This document shows, piece by piece, positions 35,924 to 44,377 of a stretch of 59,008 nt of DNA. Each line of letters starts with the position of its first letter. The first letter of the stretch is position 1. The position numbers and the translations under genes are program-made. The notes below the pieces were generated by a model, which worked only from the letters and a program-made list of their open reading frames with translations, was not told the origin of the DNA and made no database searches. Source of the stretch: Rhodospirillales bacterium URHD0017 (GTDB taxonomy: Bacteria > Pseudomonadota > Alphaproteobacteria > Reyranellales > Reyranellaceae); NCBI GenBank assembly GCA_900110395.1, contig FODP01000034.1, forward strand, positions 1-59,008, in the 5' to 3' direction.

Positions 35924-37930
35924 CTAAGCGTCCTCGATCCCTTCGATGCGGTCGAGCCAACGATTGAACGCCACCCAAGGCAAAGCTCGGCGCACCTCTT
36001 CCGCCGCAAGCTCATTTGAGAGTTCATGAAGAAATCGACTTGGACTCGTAAACTTCCTGGCTATGTTTAGCGGCAAGTCATCCGCTCTCTCCGTTGCACG
36101 CGCTAATTCGCGAACAGCGTCAAGAGACACATCAAGCATAGAGACAGGGCCGGTGATCCCTTCAGGCATGGGGACGAAGTGACGCGCGGGCGATTGGCGC
36201 GTCAAGAGTGCCGCGAGCAGAGTATTAAACGTCTCGCCACCCCAGGTCACAATTCCAGCGCGCTCTAACCGCCAACGGGTCGGATTGAAGCCTCGCTGCC
36301 GGGCGAGGCCCCAGACAATACTTCGACTCATCGAGGGGGCGAACCCTGTCCCCCTAATGCGCGCCAGCGGTTGCCCACCTGCGACCTTTCCACCGAGGTA
36401 TGCCTCGCCGTCGCTTCCTGCCATCAGGCGCCGCATCTCTCCGCCGTGGAAGAGAGCTCCTCCAAAATCAATCCTTTCAGCGTCGCGGATCGCCGGCTTA
36501 CCGGTTCGGACATCGACAACGGCGTTGCCCGGCTGCCCGGCAATCACAGAGTGAATTCGGCCGGCATCGGCCTCGTCCATCAGTCGGTCGCAAGGAACAA
36601 GGGCTCCATGGACGTTCACCAGGCAGCCGGTCGCGATCATGTCGTGGATAACCGGCGCATGATCCTCAGTGCCCGCCTCCGCAGCCAGCGCCCCGATCGA
36701 CAACGGGCGGTCCTGACGGGTAGCCCTCCAGCAAAGGCTAAGTATCTGCTGGAATTGGACTGACGGACGCCTGTACTCGCAGACATCATCGAGTTCGCCG
36801 CGTTGGCCACAGTCCACCAGCGCGCGTATCAAGCGCTCGTCGTCATCCGAGCTACGGAAGGCGACGACCCTGCAAATACCACTGCGCCGGTTCCCGCGCC
36901 CGATCCGCTGCAAGAAACCACTCACGCTCCTCGGTGAGTCGCTAAGTACAACGGCGTCCACGTCACCGATATCGATCCCGATCTCCAATGTGGTTGTCGC
37001 GACACAAACCCCATATCTCTTAGTACGCATCTCCCCTTCGACGCGCTCCCGTTCGGATGCCGCAAGTGCGCCGAAGTGAAGGTGCACCGGCCACCTGGTG
37101 CCGGCCAATTCGTGGTGGAGATGAGCAGCTAGGGCGTGGGCACCGTTCCGGGAGTTCGCGAAAACGAGCACTTTGTCGGCAGTGAACTGATCTAGCCATC
37201 GCGCGAGGGAACGCGCTCGGCTTCGGAGGGGATCGGCGCCGGCAACAACATCGACATTAACTAACTGCAACTCTATGTCGCGTGGCGACCCGTGTGACAG
37301 CACCTTGGCGCCCGACCCGAGCCATTCCTTTGCAACTCCCGCCATGTCGTCGAGCGTCGCAGTCATCCCAACCACCTGGAACCCGTCGAGCCCAGACGGC
37401 GCCGGCGCAGATGCCCTTTCGATACGCCTGATAACGTGGCGCAACTGCTGGCCGCGCGCCTGGCCATGGAGAAGGTGGATCTCGTCTATGATGATGGCGC
37501 GCACGTCGGCGAGCATTTCGGGATGCCGGAGTTGCAGGGAGTCGAGCGCCTCAGGCGTTACCAGCACGCAAAAGACTCCCGACGCGACGCGAAACTCATG
37601 GCGGTCACCCGTGTAGCGGGCGACCGATCCGGGAGCCCTGACCCCGAGATACGTCGTGAGACGCTCATGAAGGTCATTCACGAGTGCCTTCGTCGGGGCA
37701 ATGTAGATGGTCGAGAGCGTCCGCCGCTTGAAGGAGACATGCCTCTGGTAGAGTGGTGTGACGGCCGCCTCGGTCTTGCCCGACGCGGTAGGAGCCGCAA
37801 ACAGCACATTGTGGCCCTTCACTACCTCCGGCATCACAATCGCTTGCCCCGGGTAGGGATTGCGCCCCGCAAAGAAGATCGGAAACGCATCGGGCATCAT
37901 CCGGGCGAGGTCGGACCGGCTGCTAGTCAT
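35924..37930 (-). CDS. Lhr-like (BrxHI-type) DEAD/DEAH helicase
   Basis: A 668-residue SF2 helicase. Start ATG 37930 overlaps the preceding stop by 8 nt; 15 more codons upstream are possible. Walker A APTASGKT is at 46-53, then PTKALVNDLHERL (Ia), DEIHLLHG (motif II, about 144), MTATLDD (III), VLVFANSRNGAHALA (IV) and TTTLEIGIDIGDVDAV and QRIGRGNRR (V/VI). The C-terminal ~290 residues have an Lhr-type winged-helix-like region. BREX type 2 loci carry a comparable helicase, BrxHI, beside BrxD. It is the last gene of the five-gene operon and probably remodels phage or foreign DNA. Confidence 0.85.
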   Translation of the reverse strand: MTSSRSDLARMMPDAFPIFFAGRNPYPGQAIVMPEVVKGHNVLFAAPTASGKTEAAVTPLYQRHVSFKRRTLSTIYIAPTKALVNDLHERLTTYLGVRAPGSVARYTGDRHEFRVASGVFCVLVTPEALDSLQLRHPEMLADVRAIIIDEIHLLHGQARGQQLRHVIRRIERASAPAPSGLDGFQVVGMTATLDDMAGVAKEWLGSGAKVLSHGSPRDIELQLVNVDVVAGADPLRSRARSLARWLDQFTADKVLVFANSRNGAHALAAHLHHELAGTRWPVHLHFGALAASERERVEGEMRTKRYGVCVATTTLEIGIDIGDVDAVVLSDSPRSVSGFLQRIGRGNRRSGICRVVAFRSSDDDERLIRALVDCGQRGELDDVCEYRRPSVQFQQILSLCWRATRQDRPLSIGALAAEAGTEDHAPVIHDMIATGCLVNVHGALVPCDRLMDEADAGRIHSVIAGQPGNAVVDVRTGKPAIRDAERIDFGGALFHGGEMRRLMAGSDGEAYLGGKVAGGQPLARIRGTGFAPSMSRSIVWGLARQRGFNPTRWRLERAGIVTWGGETFNTLLAALLTRQSPARHFVPMPEGITGPVSMLDVSLDAVRELARATERADDLPLNIARKFTSPSRFLHELSNELAAEEVRRALPWVAFNRWLDRIEGIEDA

Positions 37931-39383
37931 CCCAGGGAAGGGTCTCACCCGCGACCTGGCGCGCTGCATCTTCAACGATCGCGACGAGTTCTGCGCCGTC
38001 GATCGGCCTTGGCTGACTCAAAAGCACGGCGGCAGGAAAGCCCGCCATCTTCGTCCAGTTCCGGAGTAGCTTTTCCGAGTCGGGGGTCAGCTCAAACTGC
38101 TTTCGCAACACCCCCGCGATGCGCTTCTGAACGCCAGCGTCAGCCAGAACATCAACCTTAGGGCCGAGCCGACCCGCTGCTTCCGATAGAAAAGCAGCGG
38201 ACCAGGCTTCGTAGTCTTTAGCGCTCGGAGGTTTCAGCTGCACAACCTCCTTGGATGAATGGATTAGAACGCTCATCTCTCCCGTCTTGCGCTTGAGATC
38301 CTGAGTGTCTTCTCCTTCCGTAAGTCCCACGAACAAACCGAAATGCGGCCCTTCTCTCCAGAACGGCGGCAGATCCGACACATCATGATCGCAGGAAGGA
38401 TCGCGGAGGTCGCTGCGAGGCGCGTGCGCGCACCGAGCGAGGATATCGAAGAAATTGTTGGCCCTGACGTACCGGTTCACCGAATAGGTCCGGACGTGCT
38501 CGGCTTCGTCGATAATAATCGCCAAGCCTCTATATCCGAGCGCTTGGAGGACTTCGTGCATGACCACAAGTTGGTACGCATAGAGGAGCCCGGTATCTTT
38601 AGTCTGCGGCATTGTCGGGATAGATTCTCGGTAGCCAGCTCGCCAACTTAGCGAGCGGATGGCGCTGATTTGCTTAACCTGTCCGGCAAGCCAGCTCACG
38701 GCCGAGACGTAGTCAGGATCATCACGGCGGTGTGATAGGTATTGGAGGGCTTCCAACCCCTTGGCGAACCAGGGCGAACGCCTGAAGTACTTGAGCGATC
38801 GGATCTTCGTCCAGTTGTCGCGAATCTCCTTAATTAGGTCGAAGAAATCCTCGCTGCACGTGCCGTCGGCACGAACAGGGAAGTCAAGGTTCGTTAGCAG
38901 TTCCTGGTAAACGGTTGAGGGCTTGGCCGGGTCCGCGGATTTCGGGTCAAGCTCGAGGGATGCGGTGACCCATCCCTCGCGGCGGGCGATCGCCTTGACC
39001 AGACGAAGATGATGAGACTTACCGGAGCCGTAGTAACCCATGTAGATGCGGCTCGCTCCGAACTTTGGCGCGTTACGCAGGACTGCGAGAATCTCTTTAG
39101 AGACCTCGCTGCCCCTGATGGTCAGATTCACCAAGTGCTCAGGGTCTCCGGGAACCACGCCGAGATTGATGGCTTCGAATGATCGCCGGAAGGCCAGATT
39201 GGTGGTTGCTTGGCCTGAGGTAGGAACCGGCGCTACCATGTTCCCACCGCGAATGATCAACTCCCGTGCGTCGACGTCAAACTTCTCGCCGAAGAACTCA
39301 ACGGTGGCGGTGTTACCGAGAACCGCAAGCACCTTGCCGATCCCGAACTCGGTATGTTCGACTTGAGCGCCGGGGGCAATCAC
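37923..39383 (-). CDS. BrxD/DUF2791-like ATPase B with N-terminal SH3-like segment
   Basis: A 486-residue P-loop ATPase. Residues 1-45 (GAQVEHTEFGIGKVLAVLGN ... VEFFGEKFDVDARELI) resemble the small beta-barrel found at UvrD/CarD-type protein ends. The ATPase has Walker A GYYGSGKSHH (about 116-125) and Walker B GLAIIIDEAEHVRTYS (about 290), with DUF2791/BREX ATP-binding features such as the SREILxxLR-like SKEILAVLRNAP. The start is GTG 39383, overlapping the upstream stop as GTGA. It lies next to a second, different DUF2791-like ATPase and an Lhr-like helicase, the BrxD-BrxHI pairing of BREX type 2 in expanded form. Confidence 0.82.
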   Translation of the reverse strand: MIAPGAQVEHTEFGIGKVLAVLGNTATVEFFGEKFDVDARELIIRGGNMVAPVPTSGQATTNLAFRRSFEAINLGVVPGDPEHLVNLTIRGSEVSKEILAVLRNAPKFGASRIYMGYYGSGKSHHLRLVKAIARREGWVTASLELDPKSADPAKPSTVYQELLTNLDFPVRADGTCSEDFFDLIKEIRDNWTKIRSLKYFRRSPWFAKGLEALQYLSHRRDDPDYVSAVSWLAGQVKQISAIRSLSWRAGYRESIPTMPQTKDTGLLYAYQLVVMHEVLQALGYRGLAIIIDEAEHVRTYSVNRYVRANNFFDILARCAHAPRSDLRDPSCDHDVSDLPPFWREGPHFGLFVGLTEGEDTQDLKRKTGEMSVLIHSSKEVVQLKPPSAKDYEAWSAAFLSEAAGRLGPKVDVLADAGVQKRIAGVLRKQFELTPDSEKLLRNWTKMAGFPAAVLLSQPRPIDGAELVAIVEDAARQVAGETLPWDD

Positions 39384-40666
39384 TCGCCGTCACCTTCTAA
39401 GGGCGGCTCGTTGTTGTTTACGAAGTCGCTCGCCTGTTCCTCGCTGATCGCAAGAGGCGCCCCGCGCTGTCCGTCAAGGAAGCGGCAGTACTGGTAAACG
39501 AAGAAGCGCGGCTTGGGAGTCTCGAAAAGCGATGCCTTCTGTGCCGCGACGATTGCTTTCAAGTTGGCAGTCTGGATTGCCCTATCCCAAGTGACTCCGT
39601 AGGCCTTGCCGAAAACGGAAAGCAGCCTTTCCCCAATGCTGTAGATCACCTCCTCAGAGTTCGCCTCCTCGAGGTTGATGAATGGCACCTGTGGACTGCC
39701 CTTTGAAAATGCCTTGGTGCCGATGCGATCTTGCAGAGCGCGGTAGTTGGTAATCAACTCCGAGCGAAAGTCAGGCGTGGCAGCGTAGAGGAACATTACG
39801 CCGCCAAACTCGCCTTCGGCGTTCTGATTGATCATCGTCAAGAGATTCTCGATCGCTTGCCTCTGCTTGGCAGATCCGCGCCGAAAGGACGTGGTGCGCG
39901 TCCCTTCATCAAACGCGATGAGGAAGCCGCGATAGCCCATACGCGTTCGCAAGAACGCGATGACCGTCTTGAGGCGACGGAAGGCGTTGTCGTCTCGTGC
40001 GGGCTCGAAGAGGCCTATGTTCTTCAGCGACGTCGAGCGAACGTTGTCTCCGCGGATCCAGGCGATCAGCTCGTTATCGGAAACGGCCTCCCTGGCCCCG
40101 CAGTTTATCTTAAGAAGCCTCTGGCTTAGCGTCGTCAGGGCGGCCGCCATTTGGGGATCCGGAGCGCCCTTCCACAGCCCTCCCAATTGCTGCTCAATCT
40201 GGCGTTGGACGAGTTCCGGGACGTCGCTGCCTGGCTCAGCCCCGAGTTGGCGAATTCGCTGCACTATCCAGCAGTCGATGAGCACCACGATGCCCTTGTC
40301 ATCTGAGGGCTCGGCATCGGCTGGCGGTTGGAATGACCCCATGATGGCACCGAAAATCGCTGCCGGCGAGTTGAATGGGCAGTCGGCTCCGATAGTCACC
40401 AGCGCGGTAACAACCTCGTGCTCGCTGGCACGCCGTGCGAGGCTATTGATGAACTGCGTCTTGCCGCTTCCGTAGTCACCCTCAAGGTACTTGAAGCACC
40501 CGATGCCATCCGCCAGTTCACCTCTGAAGTAATTCTGGTCGAGGGCGTCAAGAATGTAGTCGGTACCGACATTCATGATGTGCGAATATTTCCCCGGCGC
40601 GATGGGAGAGTTCAGGAGTTGGCTCACGAGACGTCTCGCATCAATCGGATTGACAACAATATCCAA
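39380..40666 (-). CDS. BrxD/DUF2791-like ATPase A
   Basis: A 428-residue P-loop ATPase beginning MDIVVNPIDARRLVSQLLNS. Walker A is LEGDYGSGKTQF (about 61-72), followed by the ORC/DUF2791-type strand VVTALVTIGADCPFNSPAAI. Walker B is RGFLIAFDEGTRTTS (about 250), with a sensor region FLYAATPDFRSE. The start is TTG at 40666 with a clear Shine-Dalgarno (gggagg). It is coupled to ATPase B by GTGA. Its N-terminal IDARRLVSQL and GEYGSGK-type loop match BREX ATP-binding proteins (BrxC/BrxD). Confidence 0.82.
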   Translation of the reverse strand: MDIVVNPIDARRLVSQLLNSPIAPGKYSHIMNVGTDYILDALDQNYFRGELADGIGCFKYLEGDYGSGKTQFINSLARRASEHEVVTALVTIGADCPFNSPAAIFGAIMGSFQPPADAEPSDDKGIVVLIDCWIVQRIRQLGAEPGSDVPELVQRQIEQQLGGLWKGAPDPQMAAALTTLSQRLLKINCGAREAVSDNELIAWIRGDNVRSTSLKNIGLFEPARDDNAFRRLKTVIAFLRTRMGYRGFLIAFDEGTRTTSFRRGSAKQRQAIENLLTMINQNAEGEFGGVMFLYAATPDFRSELITNYRALQDRIGTKAFSKGSPQVPFINLEEANSEEVIYSIGERLLSVFGKAYGVTWDRAIQTANLKAIVAAQKASLFETPKPRFFVYQYCRFLDGQRGAPLAISEEQASDFVNNNEPPLEGDGE

Positions 40667-40679
40667 GTCGACCTCCCTC

Positions 40680-41576
40680 TCACTTCTGCTGGCGACGGAT
40701 GTAGATCATCGGCCGGACGACGGTACCCTCCGCGTTGCCCGGGACGTAGAAAGCGCGCGACCTCGGTCCATGCGCTTGGTTAAGCGTGGCGGGTACAAGT
40801 TCGAAGTTCTCGCTCTCGCCCGCTGTATCCCTGTGGCGCCGCCAGTTGATAAGATTCGCTATGAAGACTGCTTCCGGAACGTCCTCGAAGTTGCGCCGCG
40901 AGGGATTGCCCCAAAAGCGATCGTCTTGGGCCGCGATCTTGAAGAGCCGCGCCACGTCCGCGATGAGTACGTCTTCGCCCTCGCCAAAGTGTCGGGCCAT
41001 GGTCCACGCAAGTGAAAGCCTGTCGAGGAAGCGATCCACCGGCAATGTCCACTTGTCGACGATGCGCCCTGCGGCGGCGTAGGCGCTCACTACGTACTCT
41101 ATATCGGCGGGTATTTTCGCAATCACTGGGTAGTGGGGCGTCATCGACCATGCCCAATTCTGTCCCCCCTTATCAGGGACAAGAACGAGTCGACCGGCGA
41201 AGAACTGGTTGTCCTTGCTTCCAGTCGAGACACCCTCGAGACGATGCAGGATCTGCAACGCGAAGCGTCTACGATTTTCCGGGTGGCGCATATTCTGGAT
41301 GTGCGCGTCGACCGCGCGGCGCGCTTCCGCGATCTCGCGTTGCACTCCTGCATCTCGCAACGCCTCCTCTGGCAGTGAAAGCGCCAGCAGTTCCTGCTGA
41401 CGCTCGATCTCGGCGGGCGGCATGTCCAGGCCCTCGGCGCGGGTTTGGCCTTGGCCAAGAATCCGGGGCAGTCGCGCGGAGAGTATGCCCTTTGCGTTTG
41501 CGAGGAGGCCCGTGCGCTCGACAAAGCGCTCTAGTGCGGGGAAGTGGGTTGAGCTTGGCGTTTGAAACATTTTCAT
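40680..41576 (-). CDS. Unrecognised protein in the helicase/ATPase operon
   Basis: A 298-residue soluble protein that I cannot assign. It is helix-rich, with a charged stretch (EIAEARRAVDAHIQNMRHPE, about 82-101) and aromatic segments (QNWAWSMTPHYPVIAKIPAD; DRFWGNPSRRNFEDVPEAVF). No Walker, metal-binding or nuclease motif is evident. It is wedged between the SF1 helicase (13-bp gap) and ATPase A (13-bp gap) on the same strand, so it is very likely a functional partner of both, perhaps a specificity or adaptor subunit. ATG 41576 or ATG 41570 are both possible starts. Confidence 0.7.
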   Translation of the reverse strand: MKMFQTPSSTHFPALERFVERTGLLANAKGILSARLPRILGQGQTRAEGLDMPPAEIERQQELLALSLPEEALRDAGVQREIAEARRAVDAHIQNMRHPENRRRFALQILHRLEGVSTGSKDNQFFAGRLVLVPDKGGQNWAWSMTPHYPVIAKIPADIEYVVSAYAAAGRIVDKWTLPVDRFLDRLSLAWTMARHFGEGEDVLIADVARLFKIAAQDDRFWGNPSRRNFEDVPEAVFIANLINWRRHRDTAGESENFELVPATLNQAHGPRSRAFYVPGNAEGTVVRPMIYIRRQQK

Positions 41577-41589
41577 ACTTTTCTGAGGG

Positions 41590-43881
41590 TTAGGACTGCG
41601 TCACCTCGAACAGCGATTTGTCCACTTTGCGGAGGAGCGGCGGGTACTCGCTGCAGATGAGTGCCAGTCGGCGCGAAGGACGAGAGAGTGCGACGTAGGT
41701 GCGATTGAGCGTGAAGTTCAGGGCCGACGTCTCAACGTCCTCCAACCCGAGGACTATGCAGGCGTCAAACTCGAGCCCCTTGATCCGCTCGACCGACGTG
41801 GTGAGAAGGCCCTTACCTGCACTGGCCCACGCCGGTGCCAGCAGCACGCCGGCTTTCTCCAATTCTGCGCGTAGCTTATCAAGGGACTGTTCGTCCTCGT
41901 TGATTTGCAGGAGGGCTATGCTGCTGACGACGTCCGAACGCCTTAGCACCGAGGCGATCTGCTTGATCCGCAGCACATGGTCCTGAGGAGGCGCGATGAT
42001 CAGCTGCGGCTTCTTATCCTCTAGGCTCGCGTTGACGTCAAAAGTAGGACGCTCATTAAAGGCGACCTCGTGGAAGCCCTGAAGAAAGCGGCCGATCTGC
42101 TTGCTTTGCCGCATGTTACGGGCGAACGGGTAGATCTGCTCGGCGCCCTTGCCACGCAGCGATCTGCCCACGCCAAGCGCGGCCGCAGTTTTCATGCCAT
42201 GTACCGGGCTCACGATCTGCCGGAAGTCTGCCGACACTGTCAGGGCGCCGTCTGGATCGACCAGAGACCCGAGCAGAGAAGCCTCCGCCACGCAGAGGTC
42301 TTGAGCCTCGTCGATGGCAACATGGGTCCAGCGCTCACCATCGGACATCGCCGGCGAGAGCGAGGAAGGCACCTCGCGGAACCGCACCTGTGAATCTGTA
42401 AACTGGGGAAGCGCGAAGCGAAGCAGCCAAGCGAGCCATGCACGATCCTCCGGACCGTACACCCTATCGCTCCACTCCGAGATGGCGTTCCTCAAGATCT
42501 CGGCCTCATTCACGCGTGCCCCGGTGCCGTTACGCATCCGGTGGGCCGCTTCTGATTCTCGTTCACCGAAGTACGAGGCCACCGCGGATAGGGGGTCGTA
42601 GACCCAGTAAAGCCATTGCTGGAACAATTCGTCGAACCTGTTCCTGACACTCGTCGGCATGCCCTCTCGCGCAGCCTCATAGGCGCGCGCGACCTTGGAG
42701 TAGGTAGCGCCCATAGTGAGTTCCGACCTCAACGGGTCGTGCCGGACAGTTGCACTGCCAGCATGGCGGGCCAAAACGCCCGCCAACGCCTTTAAGCGCA
42801 CAGCACTCCCGTCGTGACTACCCACCCAGGTGGCCGTCAAAGAGGCATCAAGACGGTCGGCAATCTGACGCTCGTAGGCCTCCCAGAGCCGGCCCAAGTC
42901 GTGGTGGTCGGACAATCCAAGGATGGCTGTTCGGGCTGCGGCCTCGAGTTGGGGGAGTTTCCGCTGGCGCGGCCTGGCGTTATGCTTGTAGAGCCACGCT
43001 TGCTCTAAATAGCTGTCTATAAAGCCCCCGACCCCTTCGACGATGAACGTCGGGATATCCAGTTGATTGGACAGCAGACTCCTTGCCTGGTCAGCAAGGT
43101 TCACGTTCGCGAGGAACACTCGGGTGAGCTCCGGCTTATACGGGACCAGGCGACCTGGGCCCTCGCGCTGATCCTGCTGGTCGAACAGGAAGCGAATGCG
43201 CTGAAACGCGACAGTCGTCTTTCCTGAACCAGGCGCACCAGTGACAATCATCAATCCTGACATACGCGAGACGAAGGCCTTTACCTGGTCCCGCGTCATG
43301 TCGAGCTTCACAGCCTTAAGACCAGACTTCTGCGCGGTAGCCTGCCGCGGTCTAACGGCGCCGCCTGGGTGATAGACGGCAGAGATTTGAGGAAGCGTGG
43401 TGTCGAACCGCGCTTTCGCCAGCGGTTCGACACTTCTCAACCGAAGGCCGTTCGCGCGTACATTGCTGAAATCACCGAGATCTGTCGAAAGCGCGAGTTG
43501 AATGCCGGGGTGAGTCCACGCCAGAACGGCGACACTTCCATCGCCGTTGTTGAAGACCTCATTGGCGGATGAAGACTGGTTCGCGTACCAGAGTTGCTCT
43601 TTTTCCAGTAGCTTCCCGTTATCACCCAACGTCTCGGTGTAGACCTCGACCATCACTTGGAAGGGATCAGCTGCGATTGCTTCGAGCGCTAACAGGCGCC
43701 GATAAGCGTAGTCGATGCGGCCTCGGTCATGGCCGGTGAGACCATGCAGCCTGTTTCCCGGCGTGGATAGCCGCCGGAACTGAGTGAATTCGCTTTCCGC
43801 TGCCCGTGCGGCGATCTCAGCATTGCGCTGATCGCGAGCGATTCGCTTGTCGAGACCTTTGCTGGAACTGCGCGCGCTCAT
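41590..43881 (-). CDS. UvrD/HelD-like superfamily I helicase
   Basis: A 763-residue SF1 helicase. ATG 43881 (with gggggc 5 nt upstream) is preferred over TTG 43923, which would begin in the promoter dyad. Residues 1-190 are an N-terminal extension with a helical start (DKRIARDQRNAEIAARAAES) as in HelD-type proteins. Walker A GAPGSGKTT is at 215-223, motif II IDEAQDLCVAE lies in the middle, and the C-terminal end carries TTSVERIKGLEFDACIVLGL (V) and RTYVALSRPSRRLALI (VI). First gene of the five-gene operon. Confidence 0.84.
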   Translation of the reverse strand: MSARSSSKGLDKRIARDQRNAEIAARAAESEFTQFRRLSTPGNRLHGLTGHDRGRIDYAYRRLLALEAIAADPFQVMVEVYTETLGDNGKLLEKEQLWYANQSSSANEVFNNGDGSVAVLAWTHPGIQLALSTDLGDFSNVRANGLRLRSVEPLAKARFDTTLPQISAVYHPGGAVRPRQATAQKSGLKAVKLDMTRDQVKAFVSRMSGLMIVTGAPGSGKTTVAFQRIRFLFDQQDQREGPGRLVPYKPELTRVFLANVNLADQARSLLSNQLDIPTFIVEGVGGFIDSYLEQAWLYKHNARPRQRKLPQLEAAARTAILGLSDHHDLGRLWEAYERQIADRLDASLTATWVGSHDGSAVRLKALAGVLARHAGSATVRHDPLRSELTMGATYSKVARAYEAAREGMPTSVRNRFDELFQQWLYWVYDPLSAVASYFGERESEAAHRMRNGTGARVNEAEILRNAISEWSDRVYGPEDRAWLAWLLRFALPQFTDSQVRFREVPSSLSPAMSDGERWTHVAIDEAQDLCVAEASLLGSLVDPDGALTVSADFRQIVSPVHGMKTAAALGVGRSLRGKGAEQIYPFARNMRQSKQIGRFLQGFHEVAFNERPTFDVNASLEDKKPQLIIAPPQDHVLRIKQIASVLRRSDVVSSIALLQINEDEQSLDKLRAELEKAGVLLAPAWASAGKGLLTTSVERIKGLEFDACIVLGLEDVETSALNFTLNRTYVALSRPSRRLALICSEYPPLLRKVDKSLFEVTQS

Positions 43882-44194
43882 GCTGCCCCCAAATCTTAGC
43901 GGGGCGAGATTACCTACTTTCAATATCGAATGATATCGATATCAGATGTTCAATTTCCCCTCTCTCGCGCGTAGCAATTTTCGTGCCAATTCGAAACACT
44001 ATACTAAAAAGGGCAAAATAGGCTCATCGCGAGGCTAGGCTGGACCCGACCCAAGCCTCTTCGTTCTCGAGCATCTGCATTTGGCTCGGGCAGTGCCGGC
44101 GATCGGAGCGCTAAAAAGGCTCTACGATCGCGTAAGGCGATGCCTGATGCGCCTAACCGACTAAAAGGCACCGCGTCGGGATTACTTGGTCTCG
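43882..44194. promoter_or_regulatory. Promoter region of the five-gene helicase operon
   Basis: An AT-richer intergenic stretch with a perfect 14-bp palindrome TGATATCGATATCA at 43931-43944, 50-63 bp upstream of the SF1 helicase ATG. It is flanked by caatatcgaa and agatgttcaa, and cactatactaaaaagggc lies just beyond (about 43,998). It is a good location for promoter and operator. The only other dyad of this type is the variant near 35,543. No gene is supported here. Confidence 0.5.
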
Positions 44195-44377
44195 CTAGCG
44201 GGCCTTTCCCCAGCACTTGTGCCACGACCGCCGGCCCCCTTCATTTGGCCAGCGACAGGAGTTTCGCCACCCCGTCAAGAGCATGAAGCTCGCCGCGTAG
44301 ATGCGTCCGATCGGTCTCAGCACTTCTTCTCCAGTCACGTAGACCATAGACAAAATTGCGCTCTGCAAAGGCGTCAT
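44195..44377 (-). CDS. Possible small coupled ORF after the HNH-RecQ gene
   Basis: A 60-codon frame starting MTPLQSAILSMVYVTGEEVL. Its ATG shares one base with the HNH-RecQ stop (TAATG), the arrangement seen in termination-reinitiation. The first half has a hydrophobic helix (IYAASFMLLTGW); the rest is basic. No homologue is recognised. It could be a real accessory peptide or chance. Confidence 0.3.
   Translation of the reverse strand: MTPLQSAILSMVYVTGEEVLRPIGRIYAASFMLLTGWRNSCRWPNEGGRRSWHKCWGKAR

Noticed and set aside
35924..43881. Calling the helicase operon a BREX system
   Set aside because: Only BrxD-like ATPases and a BrxHI-like helicase are present; the defining PglZ, PglX and BrxC-type proteins are absent.
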